Assembly: GCF_018736145.1 (NCBI RefSeq)
Contig: NZ_CP059997.1
Location: 9,113,501 to 9,177,500 of the forward strand
From: Amycolatopsis sp. CA-230715
GTDB taxonomy: Bacteria; Actinomycetota; Actinomycetes; Mycobacteriales; Pseudonocardiaceae
DNA length: 64,000 bases
Reading direction: 5' to 3'
Positions 25,072 to 33,179 of this stretch are shown here, piece after piece. The notes beneath the pieces are model-generated. The model was not told the DNA's origin. It worked only from the letters and a program-made list of their open reading frames with translations, and made no database searches. Position 1 is the stretch's first letter. Each line of letters starts with the position of its first letter. The position numbers and the translations under genes were made by a program.

Positions 25072-27199
25072 ACAGGACGCTTTGCCGGTCAAGGCCGATC
25101 CCGTGCTGGACGGCGAACTGGTCGACGACACGTTGCCGCAGCCGCGACCCCGCGAACCGCAGCGCAGTCGGTTCGCGTTGTGGTGGCGCCATTCACCGCG
25201 AATTCCCTTGTGGCTCAAGAGCAAGCCGCAGGCGATCCAGGCCGGGAAAGACGCGGTCGTGTGGGTGCTGCGGTCACCGTGGCGCTACCTCGGCGCGGTG
25301 GTGCGCGGGCTCGTGGTCGGCGCGCGCTGGTGGCGCGGTTGGGTCACGGTGCGGGACTACCGCACGGCGGCGGAGGAGTCGGAGAAGCTGGCCGACAAGT
25401 TCACCGAGATCCGCGCGCTGACGTTGTTCCGCTGGAAGATGACGGGTGTTGTGCTCGCTGTCGTCGCGGTGGCCGCGGCGCTGGTCGGGCTCGTGTACGG
25501 CTCGGATCCACTGTGGATCGGCGGCGCGCTCGCGTCGGTGGCGCTCGCGATCCTCGGTCGGCGGAAGGACGGCAGCCCGGGGCGGAAACCGGCGCTCGCG
25601 GGACCTCGCACGCTGACCTGGACGATGGACCCTCAGGTCCTGGTCGACGCGTTCCGCGACGCGAAGTTGATCGGCAAGGACGAAACGCTGCGGCTCGTCG
25701 AGCGTGCGACCCGTGTCGGCGACGGGTGGGCGATCACGGTCGACCTGCCTGCCACGCGCAAGGCGGCCGACGTCGTGAAGAACCGGGACGCGCTCGCATC
25801 GGCGCTCGCGGTCGATGAGGTTCAGCTCATTGTGGAACGCGTCCGCGGCAACGGCGGGCATGCCGGGCGGGTGTCGATGTGGGTGGCCGATGAGGATCCC
25901 TACACGTCGCCGCCGTTGCGCACGCCTTTGCTCGGTGTGGCTCGGTGGGATGCGTGGCGGCCGGTTCCGTTCGGCCGTGACGCGCGGGATCGGCGCATCG
26001 ACCTCCCGCTCGTCTGGACTTCGCTACTGGTCGGTGCGATTCCCCGGCAGGGCAAGACGTTCGCCGCCCGGCTCGCGGCGGCCGGGCTGATCCTGGACGC
26101 GTGGGTCCGGCTGTACGTGGCGGATTTCAAGGCGGGTAAGGACTGGGACGCGGCTGGCCAGGTGGCGCACCGGTTCATGTCCGGCGACGAACCGGAGCAC
26201 GTCCTGGCGCTCGTCGGCTGGCTCGTCGAGCTGGTGGAAGAGGTGCAAGGCCGGTTCCGGCGGATGCGCGAACTGGACGACGTCACGTGTCCGGAATCGA
26301 AGGTCACGCCGCAGATGTCCCGCGACAGCGCGCTGAACATGCCGGTTACCGCGATCTTCATCGATGAGGTTCAGGTGCCGTTGGAGGACCGTACTCCCGT
26401 TGAAGTGCAAGGAAAGAAGCTCACAGCGGGGGAGTACGTCGGCGAGCTGCTCACGTGGTTGGCGAAGAAAGGACCCGCGGCTGGGATCGTGCTCGTGCTG
26501 GCCACGCAACGGCCGGACTCGAAGACCATCCCGTCCGGGCTGCGGGCGGTGCTCGGCTCGCGGTTCGCGCTGCGGGTGATGGACTGGCGGGACTCGAACA
26601 TCGTGCTCGGCGAGCAGATGAACACGCGCGGTTTCGACTCCAGCCGCTTGCTTCCGTCGCACAAGGGTGTAGGGATCCTGCGGCCGGACGGCGACACGGC
26701 GGCGGGGGCGGACGTGGTCGCGATGACGGTTCGGACCTACTACATGCCGAACGAGGACTGGCAGACCATCTGTCAGCAGGGACGCGCGCTCCGGGAAGCC
26801 GCTCGGACGTTGAGCGGGCACGCCGCCGGGCAGGAAACGCCGGTGCTCGACCGAGTCGACGTCCGGGCAATCGGTGCAGGCGGAGGTCTTGGCGCGGTTC
26901 GACCGGCGGACGAACTGCCGGAGCCACTTCCGGCGATCGTGGAGTACCTCGGTGACGACCTCGAACCGGATGGCCGAGTGTTCGTGCCAACCGCCGAGTT
27001 CGCCGAAGCACTCGGGGTCGAGCCGCGGACATTCGCCCAGCAGATGGGCGAGCTGGGCTGTCGGCCGACGCGAGACCGGGTGACGAGCGAGGAAGGCAAG
27101 ACACGGCAGGTACGCGGTTACCTGACGGCTGAAATCAGGAGTGCAATCGACCGCGCTCGCCGTGGCGGCGAAGCGGCTGACGAGCCAGATCGGTCATGA
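25064..27199 (+). CDS. FtsK/SpoIIIE-like DNA translocase (TraB-type)
   Basis: 711 aa from ATG 25064, overlapping the previous stop. Two membrane segments near residues 130-170 (MTGVVLAVVAVAAALVGLVY, LWIGGALASVALAIL). The ATPase domain has Walker A GAIPRQGKT (nt ~26037) and Walker B AIFIDEVQ (nt ~26352), and LVLATQRPDSKTIPSGLRAVLGSRFALRV is typical of FtsK motors. The C-terminus has a winged-helix-like region (PTAEFAEALGVEPRTFAQQMGELGCRPT). Such proteins pump double-stranded DNA between mycelia in AICEs. No relaxase is nearby, consistent with that mode. Confidence 0.85.
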   Translation: MTEQDALPVKADPVLDGELVDDTLPQPRPREPQRSRFALWWRHSPRIPLWLKSKPQAIQAGKDAVVWVLRSPWRYLGAVVRGLVVGARWWRGWVTVRDYRTAAEESEKLADKFTEIRALTLFRWKMTGVVLAVVAVAAALVGLVYGSDPLWIGGALASVALAILGRRKDGSPGRKPALAGPRTLTWTMDPQVLVDAFRDAKLIGKDETLRLVERATRVGDGWAITVDLPATRKAADVVKNRDALASALAVDEVQLIVERVRGNGGHAGRVSMWVADEDPYTSPPLRTPLLGVARWDAWRPVPFGRDARDRRIDLPLVWTSLLVGAIPRQGKTFAARLAAAGLILDAWVRLYVADFKAGKDWDAAGQVAHRFMSGDEPEHVLALVGWLVELVEEVQGRFRRMRELDDVTCPESKVTPQMSRDSALNMPVTAIFIDEVQVPLEDRTPVEVQGKKLTAGEYVGELLTWLAKKGPAAGIVLVLATQRPDSKTIPSGLRAVLGSRFALRVMDWRDSNIVLGEQMNTRGFDSSRLLPSHKGVGILRPDGDTAAGADVVAMTVRTYYMPNEDWQTICQQGRALREAARTLSGHAAGQETPVLDRVDVRAIGAGGGLGAVRPADELPEPLPAIVEYLGDDLEPDGRVFVPTAEFAEALGVEPRTFAQQMGELGCRPTRDRVTSEEGKTRQVRGYLTAEIRSAIDRARRGGEAADEPDRS

Positions 27200-27246
27200 G
27201 CGCCGCGCGCTCGGAAGATGGACCGATTCGCGTTACGCTACCTGCG

Positions 27247-27360
27247 GTGTTGCCTGATCTAACGCCTGCGGTCGCACGCGGGCTGCTAGCGATCTTGATC
27301 GAGCTGACCGAGGTGCCGGTACTGGACCGGCCAGGGGAGGAGGTGGACCATGACCGCTGA
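27247..27360 (+). CDS. Possible 37-aa protein overlapping the recombinase start
   Basis: The frame from GTG 27247 to TGA 27360 overlaps the recombinase ATG (27350). Predicted peptide includes VARGLLAILIELTEVPVLDR. No clear binding site. It may be real and coupled to the recombinase, or merely leader sequence. Confidence 0.25.
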   Translation: MLPDLTPAVARGLLAILIELTEVPVLDRPGEEVDHDR

Positions 27361-29101
27361 AATCAACAGTGATCCGTGGTCGACGCTGGACGAGATTCTG
27401 GGACTCGAAGTCGTCGATGCAGTCGAAGAAGGGATCGGCTCGCTGGCGGTCTACGGCCGGTGCTCGACCGAGGACAACCAGGACCCGGAGACCTCTCGCG
27501 GGTGGCAGGTCGGGAACGCGCGCAAGTTCGTCGAGCCGCTCGGTGGGCGGATCGTGGCGGAGTACTTCGATGTCGGGCAGTCGCGTTCGGTGCCGTGGGA
27601 ACGGAGGACGGAGGCCGTGCGACTGCTCGCGGAGTTGAAGAACCCACGGCGCGGCTGGGACGCCGTGGTCGTCGGCGAGGGGACGCGGTGCTGGTTCGGT
27701 AACCAGTTCTCCCTCATCGCGCCGCGGTTCGCCGCTTACGGGGTGGATCTGTGGGTGCCGGAGTTGGGCGGGAAGTTCGACGCGCGCAACCCGTCGCACA
27801 AGATGCTGATGAGCGTGCTCGGCGGGATGAGCGAGTCCGAGCGCCAGCACGTCCAAGCACGGGTACGCGCCGCGATGGACGCCCAGGTGGTCAACGAAGG
27901 ACGGCACCAGGGCGGCCGGACGCCGTACGGGTATGTCGTGGTCGATGGTGGGCCGCATCCGAACCCGCGCAAGGCGGCCGAAGGATTCCGACTGCGGCTT
28001 CTCGCGCTCGACGAATTGGGGGCCGAAGTCGTGCGGCGGATTTTCGATGAGTATCTGGACGGGAACGGCGATCGGGCTATCGCCAACATGCTGAACTTGG
28101 AGGGCGTTCCTTGCCCGTCGGCCAAGCGGCCGGACCAGAATCGGCATCGGCTGGCCGACGGGTGGCAGGGGAGCACGGTCCGATCGATCCTGGAGAACCC
28201 GCGCTATACCGGCTACGCGTTCTTCGGTCGGTGGGCGAAGCACGAAACGTTGCTAGATCCCGAAGACGTGGCGGCCGGTCACGTGGTTCGGTTCCGACGG
28301 GCGACTCCGGACAGGATTGTTCGCTCCAGGGTGCAGGCTCATCCCGAGATCGTGTCAGTGGAGACCTTCACCCGCGCGCAGCTTCTCCGGCGCTCGAAAG
28401 CGGCCGGTGGGTTGGCGACAGCTCGAAAGGCAGAGCGGGGCGCGCGAAGCACCGCACGGACGTACCTGTTGCGCGGGCTCGTGCGGTGCGGAGTGTGCCG
28501 CCGGAAGATGCAAGGCGCGACGATACGGAAGGGTGCGTATTACCGTTGCACAGCGCGAACGATGGCGCCCGGCTCGGCCATGCTGGCCGATCATCCGAAG
28601 ACGGTGAACCTGCGCGAAAGCACAGTGGTTGAGGCCATCAACGCCTGGATCGGGCGCCTCTTCGCGCCGGAGGAAGTCGACCGCACCGTCGCGGCTTTGC
28701 TTCAGTCGGCGGGGAATCGAGGCGGCGGGCGGCATGAGGCGGCGCGACGGCGGTTGGTGGATGCGGAGGCGCGCCTTCGGCGATTCCAGGAGGCGATCGG
28801 CGCGGGCGTGGATCCCGCGGCCGTGGTGGACGCCATGAACCACGCGCAAGCCGAACGGGCATCGGCGGAGGCGGAGTTGGCGAGTGCCCCGAGTGTGGGC
28901 GGGATCAGCGATGCGGCGATCTACGCGATGATCGATTCGCTGGGTGATGTCGGAGCGGTACTCGCCGATGCGAAGCCCGCCGGGCTGGCGAGGCTGTACC
29001 AGAACCTGAATCTGGAACTACGCTACGAACCAAAAGAGCTGGCCGTCTATGCGACGGCCAGCCCGGGTGTAGATAGTGTGCGTGTCCGAGGGGGGACTTG
29101 A
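27350..29101 (+). CDS. Large serine recombinase (integrase) of element B
   Basis: 583 aa. Resolvase domain with catalytic Ser in YGRCSTEDNQDPE and conserved Arg region; RLLAELKNPRRGWDAVVVGEGTR; recombinase domain (GGRTPYGY, NPRYTGYAFFGRW); zinc ribbon with CGVC ... YYRCTA; a coiled-coil around residues 470-520; C-terminal tail homologous to the remnant at 4893. AGGGGAGGAGG supports ATG 27350. The last codons pass through the attachment core, and the stop TGA (29099-29101) lies within the antisense of the tRNA-Leu gene. The protein end is therefore supplied by the target and would change after excision. Confidence 0.92.
   Translation: MTAEINSDPWSTLDEILGLEVVDAVEEGIGSLAVYGRCSTEDNQDPETSRGWQVGNARKFVEPLGGRIVAEYFDVGQSRSVPWERRTEAVRLLAELKNPRRGWDAVVVGEGTRCWFGNQFSLIAPRFAAYGVDLWVPELGGKFDARNPSHKMLMSVLGGMSESERQHVQARVRAAMDAQVVNEGRHQGGRTPYGYVVVDGGPHPNPRKAAEGFRLRLLALDELGAEVVRRIFDEYLDGNGDRAIANMLNLEGVPCPSAKRPDQNRHRLADGWQGSTVRSILENPRYTGYAFFGRWAKHETLLDPEDVAAGHVVRFRRATPDRIVRSRVQAHPEIVSVETFTRAQLLRRSKAAGGLATARKAERGARSTARTYLLRGLVRCGVCRRKMQGATIRKGAYYRCTARTMAPGSAMLADHPKTVNLRESTVVEAINAWIGRLFAPEEVDRTVAALLQSAGNRGGGRHEAARRRLVDAEARLRRFQEAIGAGVDPAAVVDAMNHAQAERASAEAELASAPSVGGISDAAIYAMIDSLGDVGAVLADAKPAGLARLYQNLNLELRYEPKELAVYATASPGVDSVRVRGGT
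29067..29095. other. Right attachment site of element B in tRNA-Leu
   Basis: Element arm GTGTAGATAGTGTGC (29067-29081) meets core GTGTCCGAGG (29082-29091). The core is the antisense of the tRNA acceptor 3' strand and discriminator, so the tRNA stays complete after integration. Confidence 0.8.
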
Positions 29102-29166
29102 ACCCCCACGCCCGTTAAGGGCACTAGCACCTCAAGCTAGCGCGTCTGCCATTCCGCCACTCGGAC
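29083..29166 (-). tRNA. tRNA-Leu (anticodon GAG)
   Basis: Acceptor GTCCGAG pairs with CTCGGAC. Anticodon stem CTAGC/GCTAG with loop TTGAGGT gives GAG. The long variable arm (GCCC-TTAAC-GGGC) fits a class II leucine tRNA, and the T arm is GGGGG-TTCAAGT-CCCCC. CCA is not encoded. The 3' end faces the element array and forms its attachment site. Confidence 0.95.
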
Positions 29167-29282
29167 TTGCTGGGAACACACTATACGTCGTCCGCGGGCC
29201 GTTTTCACCGGGGGTGTGGTCTACGGTGTGTGACGACCATGGCAAGATCTTCCGGCTGACCTGGTGCGTGTTCCCAGGCGGG

Positions 29283-30638
29283 TCAGAGGCGGATGGGCTT
29301 CTTGTTCATGAACTCCTCGATGCCCAGTGCGCCCAGTTCGCGGCCAATGCCGGAGCGTTTGATGCCGCCGAAGGGCAGGTCGGCCTGCGATCCGCCGGCG
29401 CTGTTCAGGTAGACCATGCCCGCGTCGATCCGTTCGGCTACGCGGCGTGTGCGTTCGGGGTCGGTGCCGAACACGCTGGCGCCGAGGCCGAACGGGGTGT
29501 CGTTGGCGATCGCGATGGCTTCGTCCTCGGTTTCCGCGCGGAAGACCAGTGCGACAGGGCCGAAGATCTCTTCGCGGTAGGCGTCCATGTCCGGGGTCAC
29601 GTCGGTTAGGACGGTGGCTTCGAGGTAGGCACCCTTGGTGCGGCGTCCGCCGGTGCGCAGGGTCGCGCCTTGGCGGACGGCGGCGTCGACCTGCGCGGCC
29701 ACTTCGTCCGCGGCCGAGATCGACGCCAGCGGCGGCAACTTCGTCGCCGGGTCGGCGGGGTCGCCCGGCCGGTAGTAGTCCGCCACGCGCTTCGTCAGCC
29801 CGTCGACGAACTCGTCGTAGATGTCGGCCAGCACGATCATCCGCTTCGGCGCGTTGCAGGACTGCCCGCAGTTGCGCATCCTCGACGTCGCGGTGACCTT
29901 GACGGTTTCCGCCATGTCGTCCGTGTCGAGGACGATCAGCGGGTCCGAGCCGCCGAGTTCGAGGACGCACTTCTTCAGATTCCGGCCCGCTTCCGCCGCG
30001 ACCGAGATCCCCGCCTGCTCGCTGCCGGTCAGCGACACGCCCTGGATTCGCGGGTCCGCCAGCATCCAGGGGACCTGTTTGCTCGACGCGAAGATGTTCA
30101 CGTAGGCGTCTTCCGGCACGCCCGCGTCCCGCAGGACCCCTTCGATCGCGAGCGCGGATCGCGGGCAGATCGACGCGTGCTTCAGCAGGATCGTGTTGCC
30201 GAGCACCAGGTTCGGCGCGACGAACCGGGCGACCTGGTAGCACGGGAAGTTCCACGGCATGATGCCGAGCAGCGCGCCGATCGGCTCCTTCGTGATGACG
30301 GCCTCGCCGCCTTTGATGGTCAGCGGCTCGTCCGCCAGCAGGTCGGGCCCGTTGTCCGCGTAGTAGCGGAAGATATCGACCACGACGCCGATTTCACCGC
30401 GGCCTTCGTTGATGCGCTTGCCCATCTCCAGCGTCATGATCGCGGCGAGTTCGTCGGCTCGTTCGGCGAACAGCTCGGCTGCTCGTGCCGCGATCTTCGC
30501 GCGCTCGGTGACCGGCCGCTGCCGCCACGACGAGTATTCGCGGTGCACGCGGTCGATCGCGGCCAGCACCTCCTCGTCGGTGGCGTTCGGGATCTCCTCG
30601 ACCAGTTCACCCGTCACCGGGTTGGTCACTGCGTACAT
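29283..30638 (-). CDS. NAD(P)-dependent aldehyde / succinate-semialdehyde dehydrogenase
   Basis: 451 aa. Complete aldehyde dehydrogenase fold: PWNFPCYQ, the catalytic Glu in LELGG, the catalytic Cys in RNCGQSC, and EIFGPVA. Closest in style to succinate-semialdehyde dehydrogenases of the short GabD type (MYAVTNPVTGELVEEIPNA start, FGGIKRSGIGRELG end). ATG 30638 follows GGAGG at nine bases. Divergent from the M20 peptidase gene, with a GTATAC palindrome between them that probably controls both. Cytosolic aldehyde oxidation; substrate not certain. Confidence 0.85.
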   Translation of the reverse strand: MYAVTNPVTGELVEEIPNATDEEVLAAIDRVHREYSSWRQRPVTERAKIAARAAELFAERADELAAIMTLEMGKRINEGRGEIGVVVDIFRYYADNGPDLLADEPLTIKGGEAVITKEPIGALLGIMPWNFPCYQVARFVAPNLVLGNTILLKHASICPRSALAIEGVLRDAGVPEDAYVNIFASSKQVPWMLADPRIQGVSLTGSEQAGISVAAEAGRNLKKCVLELGGSDPLIVLDTDDMAETVKVTATSRMRNCGQSCNAPKRMIVLADIYDEFVDGLTKRVADYYRPGDPADPATKLPPLASISAADEVAAQVDAAVRQGATLRTGGRRTKGAYLEATVLTDVTPDMDAYREEIFGPVALVFRAETEDEAIAIANDTPFGLGASVFGTDPERTRRVAERIDAGMVYLNSAGGSQADLPFGGIKRSGIGRELGALGIEEFMNKKPIRL

Positions 30639-30693
30639 GGGGCCGGGCCTCCGTTCCTCGACGCTGAGCGGGTTCGACGGTACCTCAGCGAGC

Positions 30694-30706
30694 GTATACT
30701 GTATAC
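30694..30706. promoter_or_regulatory. Palindromic operator GTATAC-T-GTATAC
   Basis: A 13-bp near-perfect palindrome between divergent aldehyde dehydrogenase and peptidase genes. Of the size bound by GntR-family repressors; no regulator gene is adjacent. Confidence 0.55.
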
Positions 30707-30753
30707 ACTTCCCAGAATACGAGGTGCACGCGGTGCAATGGTAGGAATGCGAG

Positions 30754-32076
30754 GTGACCGAACCGAACCGCATCGACACCGCCGCTGACGAGGCCGTCAC
30801 GCTGACCAGCGAGCTCATCCGCATCGACACCACCAACACCGGCGACCCGGAAACGCTCGTGGGGGAGCGCGAGGCCGCGGAGTACGTCGCCGAGAAGCTC
30901 ACCGAGGTGGGCTACGAGATCACCTACGTCGAATCGGGCGGGAAGAACCGGCACAACGTGGTCGCGCGGCTGGCGGGTGCCGACCCGTCCCGGGGCGCGC
31001 TGCTCATCCACGGGCATCTCGACGTGGTGCCCGCGGACGCCTCCGAGTGGTCGGTGCACCCGTTTTCCGGGGCGGTGCAGGACGGGTACGTGTGGGGGCG
31101 CGGCGCGGTCGACATGAAGGACATGGTCGGCATGACGCTGGCGATCGCGCGCCACTACAAGCGGGAAGGCATCGTGCCGCCGCGCGATCTGATCTTCGCC
31201 TTCGTCGCCGACGAGGAGGCGGGCGGGAAGTACGGCGCGCAATGGCTCGTCGAACACCGGCCCGACCTCTTCGAAGGGGCGACCGAGGCGATCAGCGAGG
31301 TCGGCGGCTTCTCCATCACGCTCAAGGACGACGTCCGCGCCTACTTGGTCGAGACGGCCGAAAAGGGCATCCGCTGGATGAAGCTGCGCGTGCGGGGCAC
31401 CGCGGGCCACGGCTCGATGATCCACCGCGACAACGCCGTGACGAAGCTTTCCGAGGCCGTCGCGAGGCTGGGCAACCACCGGTTTCCGTTGGTGCTGAGC
31501 GATTCCGTGCGCGAATTCCTGGCCGGGGTCACCGAGATCACCGGGTGGGACTTCCCCGAAGACGACCTCGACGGCGCGGTGGCGAAGCTCGGCAACATCT
31601 CCCGCATGATCGGCGCGACGCTCCGCGACACGGCGAACCCGACGATGCTCACCGCGGGCTACAAGTCGAACGTCATCCCATCGGTCGCCGAGGCGGCCGT
31701 CGACTGCCGCATCCTGCCGGGACGCCTCGAAGCCTTCAACAAGGAGCTCGACGAGATCCTCGGGCCGGACATCGAAAAGGAGTGGATGGAGCTCCCGCCG
31801 GTCGAGACCACGTTCGACGGCGCGCTGGTCGACGCGATGTCCGCGGCCGTGCTGGCCGAGGACCCCGGCGCGCGGACGCTGCCGTACATGCTTTCCGGTG
31901 GTACGGACGCGAAATCCTTCCAGAGCCTCGGGATCCGCAACTTCGGGTTCGCGCCCTTGAAGCTGCCCGCCGATCTGGACTTCTCCGCACTGTTCCACGG
32001 CGTGGACGAGCGGGTGCCCGTCGACGCGCTGCGGTTCGGCACGCGGGTGCTGGACAGGTTCCTACGCTCGTCCTGA
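30754..32076 (+). CDS. M20 family metallopeptidase
   Basis: 440 aa from GTG 30754. Metal ligands and catalytic residues: HGHLDVVP, DMKD, ADEEAGG, then GTAGHGS in the dimerisation domain and a late FHGVDERVP His. M20 enzymes hydrolyse dipeptides or N-acyl amino acids in the cytosol using two zinc ions. It overlaps the hydrolase gene by TGATG. A second, clearly related copy lies at 61161-62492. Confidence 0.88.
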   Translation: MTEPNRIDTAADEAVTLTSELIRIDTTNTGDPETLVGEREAAEYVAEKLTEVGYEITYVESGGKNRHNVVARLAGADPSRGALLIHGHLDVVPADASEWSVHPFSGAVQDGYVWGRGAVDMKDMVGMTLAIARHYKREGIVPPRDLIFAFVADEEAGGKYGAQWLVEHRPDLFEGATEAISEVGGFSITLKDDVRAYLVETAEKGIRWMKLRVRGTAGHGSMIHRDNAVTKLSEAVARLGNHRFPLVLSDSVREFLAGVTEITGWDFPEDDLDGAVAKLGNISRMIGATLRDTANPTMLTAGYKSNVIPSVAEAAVDCRILPGRLEAFNKELDEILGPDIEKEWMELPPVETTFDGALVDAMSAAVLAEDPGARTLPYMLSGGTDAKSFQSLGIRNFGFAPLKLPADLDFSALFHGVDERVPVDALRFGTRVLDRFLRSS

Positions 32077-32975
32077 TGGCACAGCTACGTCTCGCGGACG
32101 GCACGGCGCTGTGCGTGTCCGAGGCGGGTGACCCCGGCGCGCCGGTGACCGTGCTGTTCGCGCACGGCTACGCGCTCGATCTCCGCAGCTGGCAGGCGAT
32201 CGTGCCGGACCTGGTGACCGCGGCCGAGCGCCCGGTCCGCGTGCTCACCTACGACCACCGCGGGCACGGGCGCTCCGATCACGCGACGAGGTCGTCGGCG
32301 ACGATGAACCAGCTCGCCGACGACCTCGCGGAACTGGTCGAAAAACTCGTGCCGGACGGCAAAGTCGTTCTGGTCGGCCACGACATGGGCGGGCTCGCGG
32401 TGATGTCACTCACCCAGCGCCACCCGCGGCTGTTCGCCGACCGCGTCGGCGGCCTGGTGCTGCTCGGCACCTCGGCGGGCGGGTTCGCCGCGGAGGCGTC
32501 CGCGTCGTGGCCGCAGGCACTCGGTTTGCTGGTCCGCGATCTCGAAGCGGTGCTCGGCTCGAAGATCATCGGCCTGGTGCGGGAGCGCACCAGCAAGGCG
32601 GTGAGCGCGGGGTTGCGGTGGTGGTTGTTCGGCGACGATCCCGATCCCGCCGCGGTGGAGCTGACGGTCCAGATGATCAAGGGGAACTGGCCGCACACGG
32701 TGTCGCTCTTCCGTCCCGCGCTCGACACCTACGCGCGCGAGGCGGCGCTGAGCGTGGCCGCGGACATCCCGGTGACGGCGATCGTGGGGGAGCGGGACCG
32801 GTTGGTTCCCGCGGAAGACGTGGCCCTGCTCGTGCGGCCAGTTCGCCGCGGCACGGCCGTGGTCCTGCCCGGAGCCGGGCACGTGTTACCGCTCGAAGCG
32901 CCCGCGCAGATCCTGCCCAGGATCGTCGGGGTGGTGCATTCGGTGCAGCGCGAGCTAGACGATGACGCCGGGTAG
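32076..32975 (+). CDS. Alpha/beta-hydrolase with an Asp nucleophile motif
   Basis: 299 aa. FAHGYALD oxyanion region; YDHRGHGRSD; the nucleophile elbow VGHDMGG has Asp, as in epoxide hydrolases and haloalkane dehalogenases, where most esterases have Ser. Acid and His are suggested by GERDRLVP and GAGHVLPLE. Translationally coupled to the M20 peptidase. An epoxide- or halide-type hydrolase is likelier than an esterase; substrate unknown. Confidence 0.75.
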   Translation: MAQLRLADGTALCVSEAGDPGAPVTVLFAHGYALDLRSWQAIVPDLVTAAERPVRVLTYDHRGHGRSDHATRSSATMNQLADDLAELVEKLVPDGKVVLVGHDMGGLAVMSLTQRHPRLFADRVGGLVLLGTSAGGFAAEASASWPQALGLLVRDLEAVLGSKIIGLVRERTSKAVSAGLRWWLFGDDPDPAAVELTVQMIKGNWPHTVSLFRPALDTYAREAALSVAADIPVTAIVGERDRLVPAEDVALLVRPVRRGTAVVLPGAGHVLPLEAPAQILPRIVGVVHSVQRELDDDAG

Positions 32976-33179
32976 CCCGGCGAGCGCCGCGGTTCGCTTG
33001 CGCCGCAACCAAACCCGTCTCGTGCCGTCCGAATACAGCCGGACGGTCGAGAGCTCCCATCCCGCGAACTCGGCGTGAATCGCCAGCTGCGTCGCCGCTG
33101 CCCGCCGGGAGACGCCGGGCGGCAACTGCAGCCGGCGGTACTCCCAGTCCCCTTCGACCACCGCCTCGTCCACGGTCAC
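32955..33179 (-). CDS. DUF5703-like small protein
   Basis: 74 aa: GDWEYRRLQLPPGVSRRAAATQLAIHAEFAGWELSTVRLYSDGTRRVWLRRK. This matches my memory of the actinobacterial DUF5703 family. Overlaps the lipoprotein stop by GTGA (coupled) and the end of the convergent hydrolase by 21 bases. Function unknown. Confidence 0.65.
   Translation of the reverse strand: MTVDEAVVEGDWEYRRLQLPPGVSRRAAATQLAIHAEFAGWELSTVRLYSDGTRRVWLRRKRTAALAGLPGVIV

Larger units (their letters stand above)
13856..29091 (+). mobile_element. Element B: AICE-like serine-recombinase element at tRNA-Leu
   Basis: Bounded by GTGTCCGAGG cores with inverted arms and ending inside the tRNA-Leu gene. Cargo (nuclease, DUF262-HEPN) is at the left. 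A regulatory block occupies 17.4-24.1 kb, membrane proteins and an FtsK-like translocase 24.1-27.2 kb, and the recombinase the right end. This matches an actinomycete integrative conjugative element with double-stranded DNA transfer, but no Rep or Prim-Pol-type initiator is seen. Confidence 0.75.
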
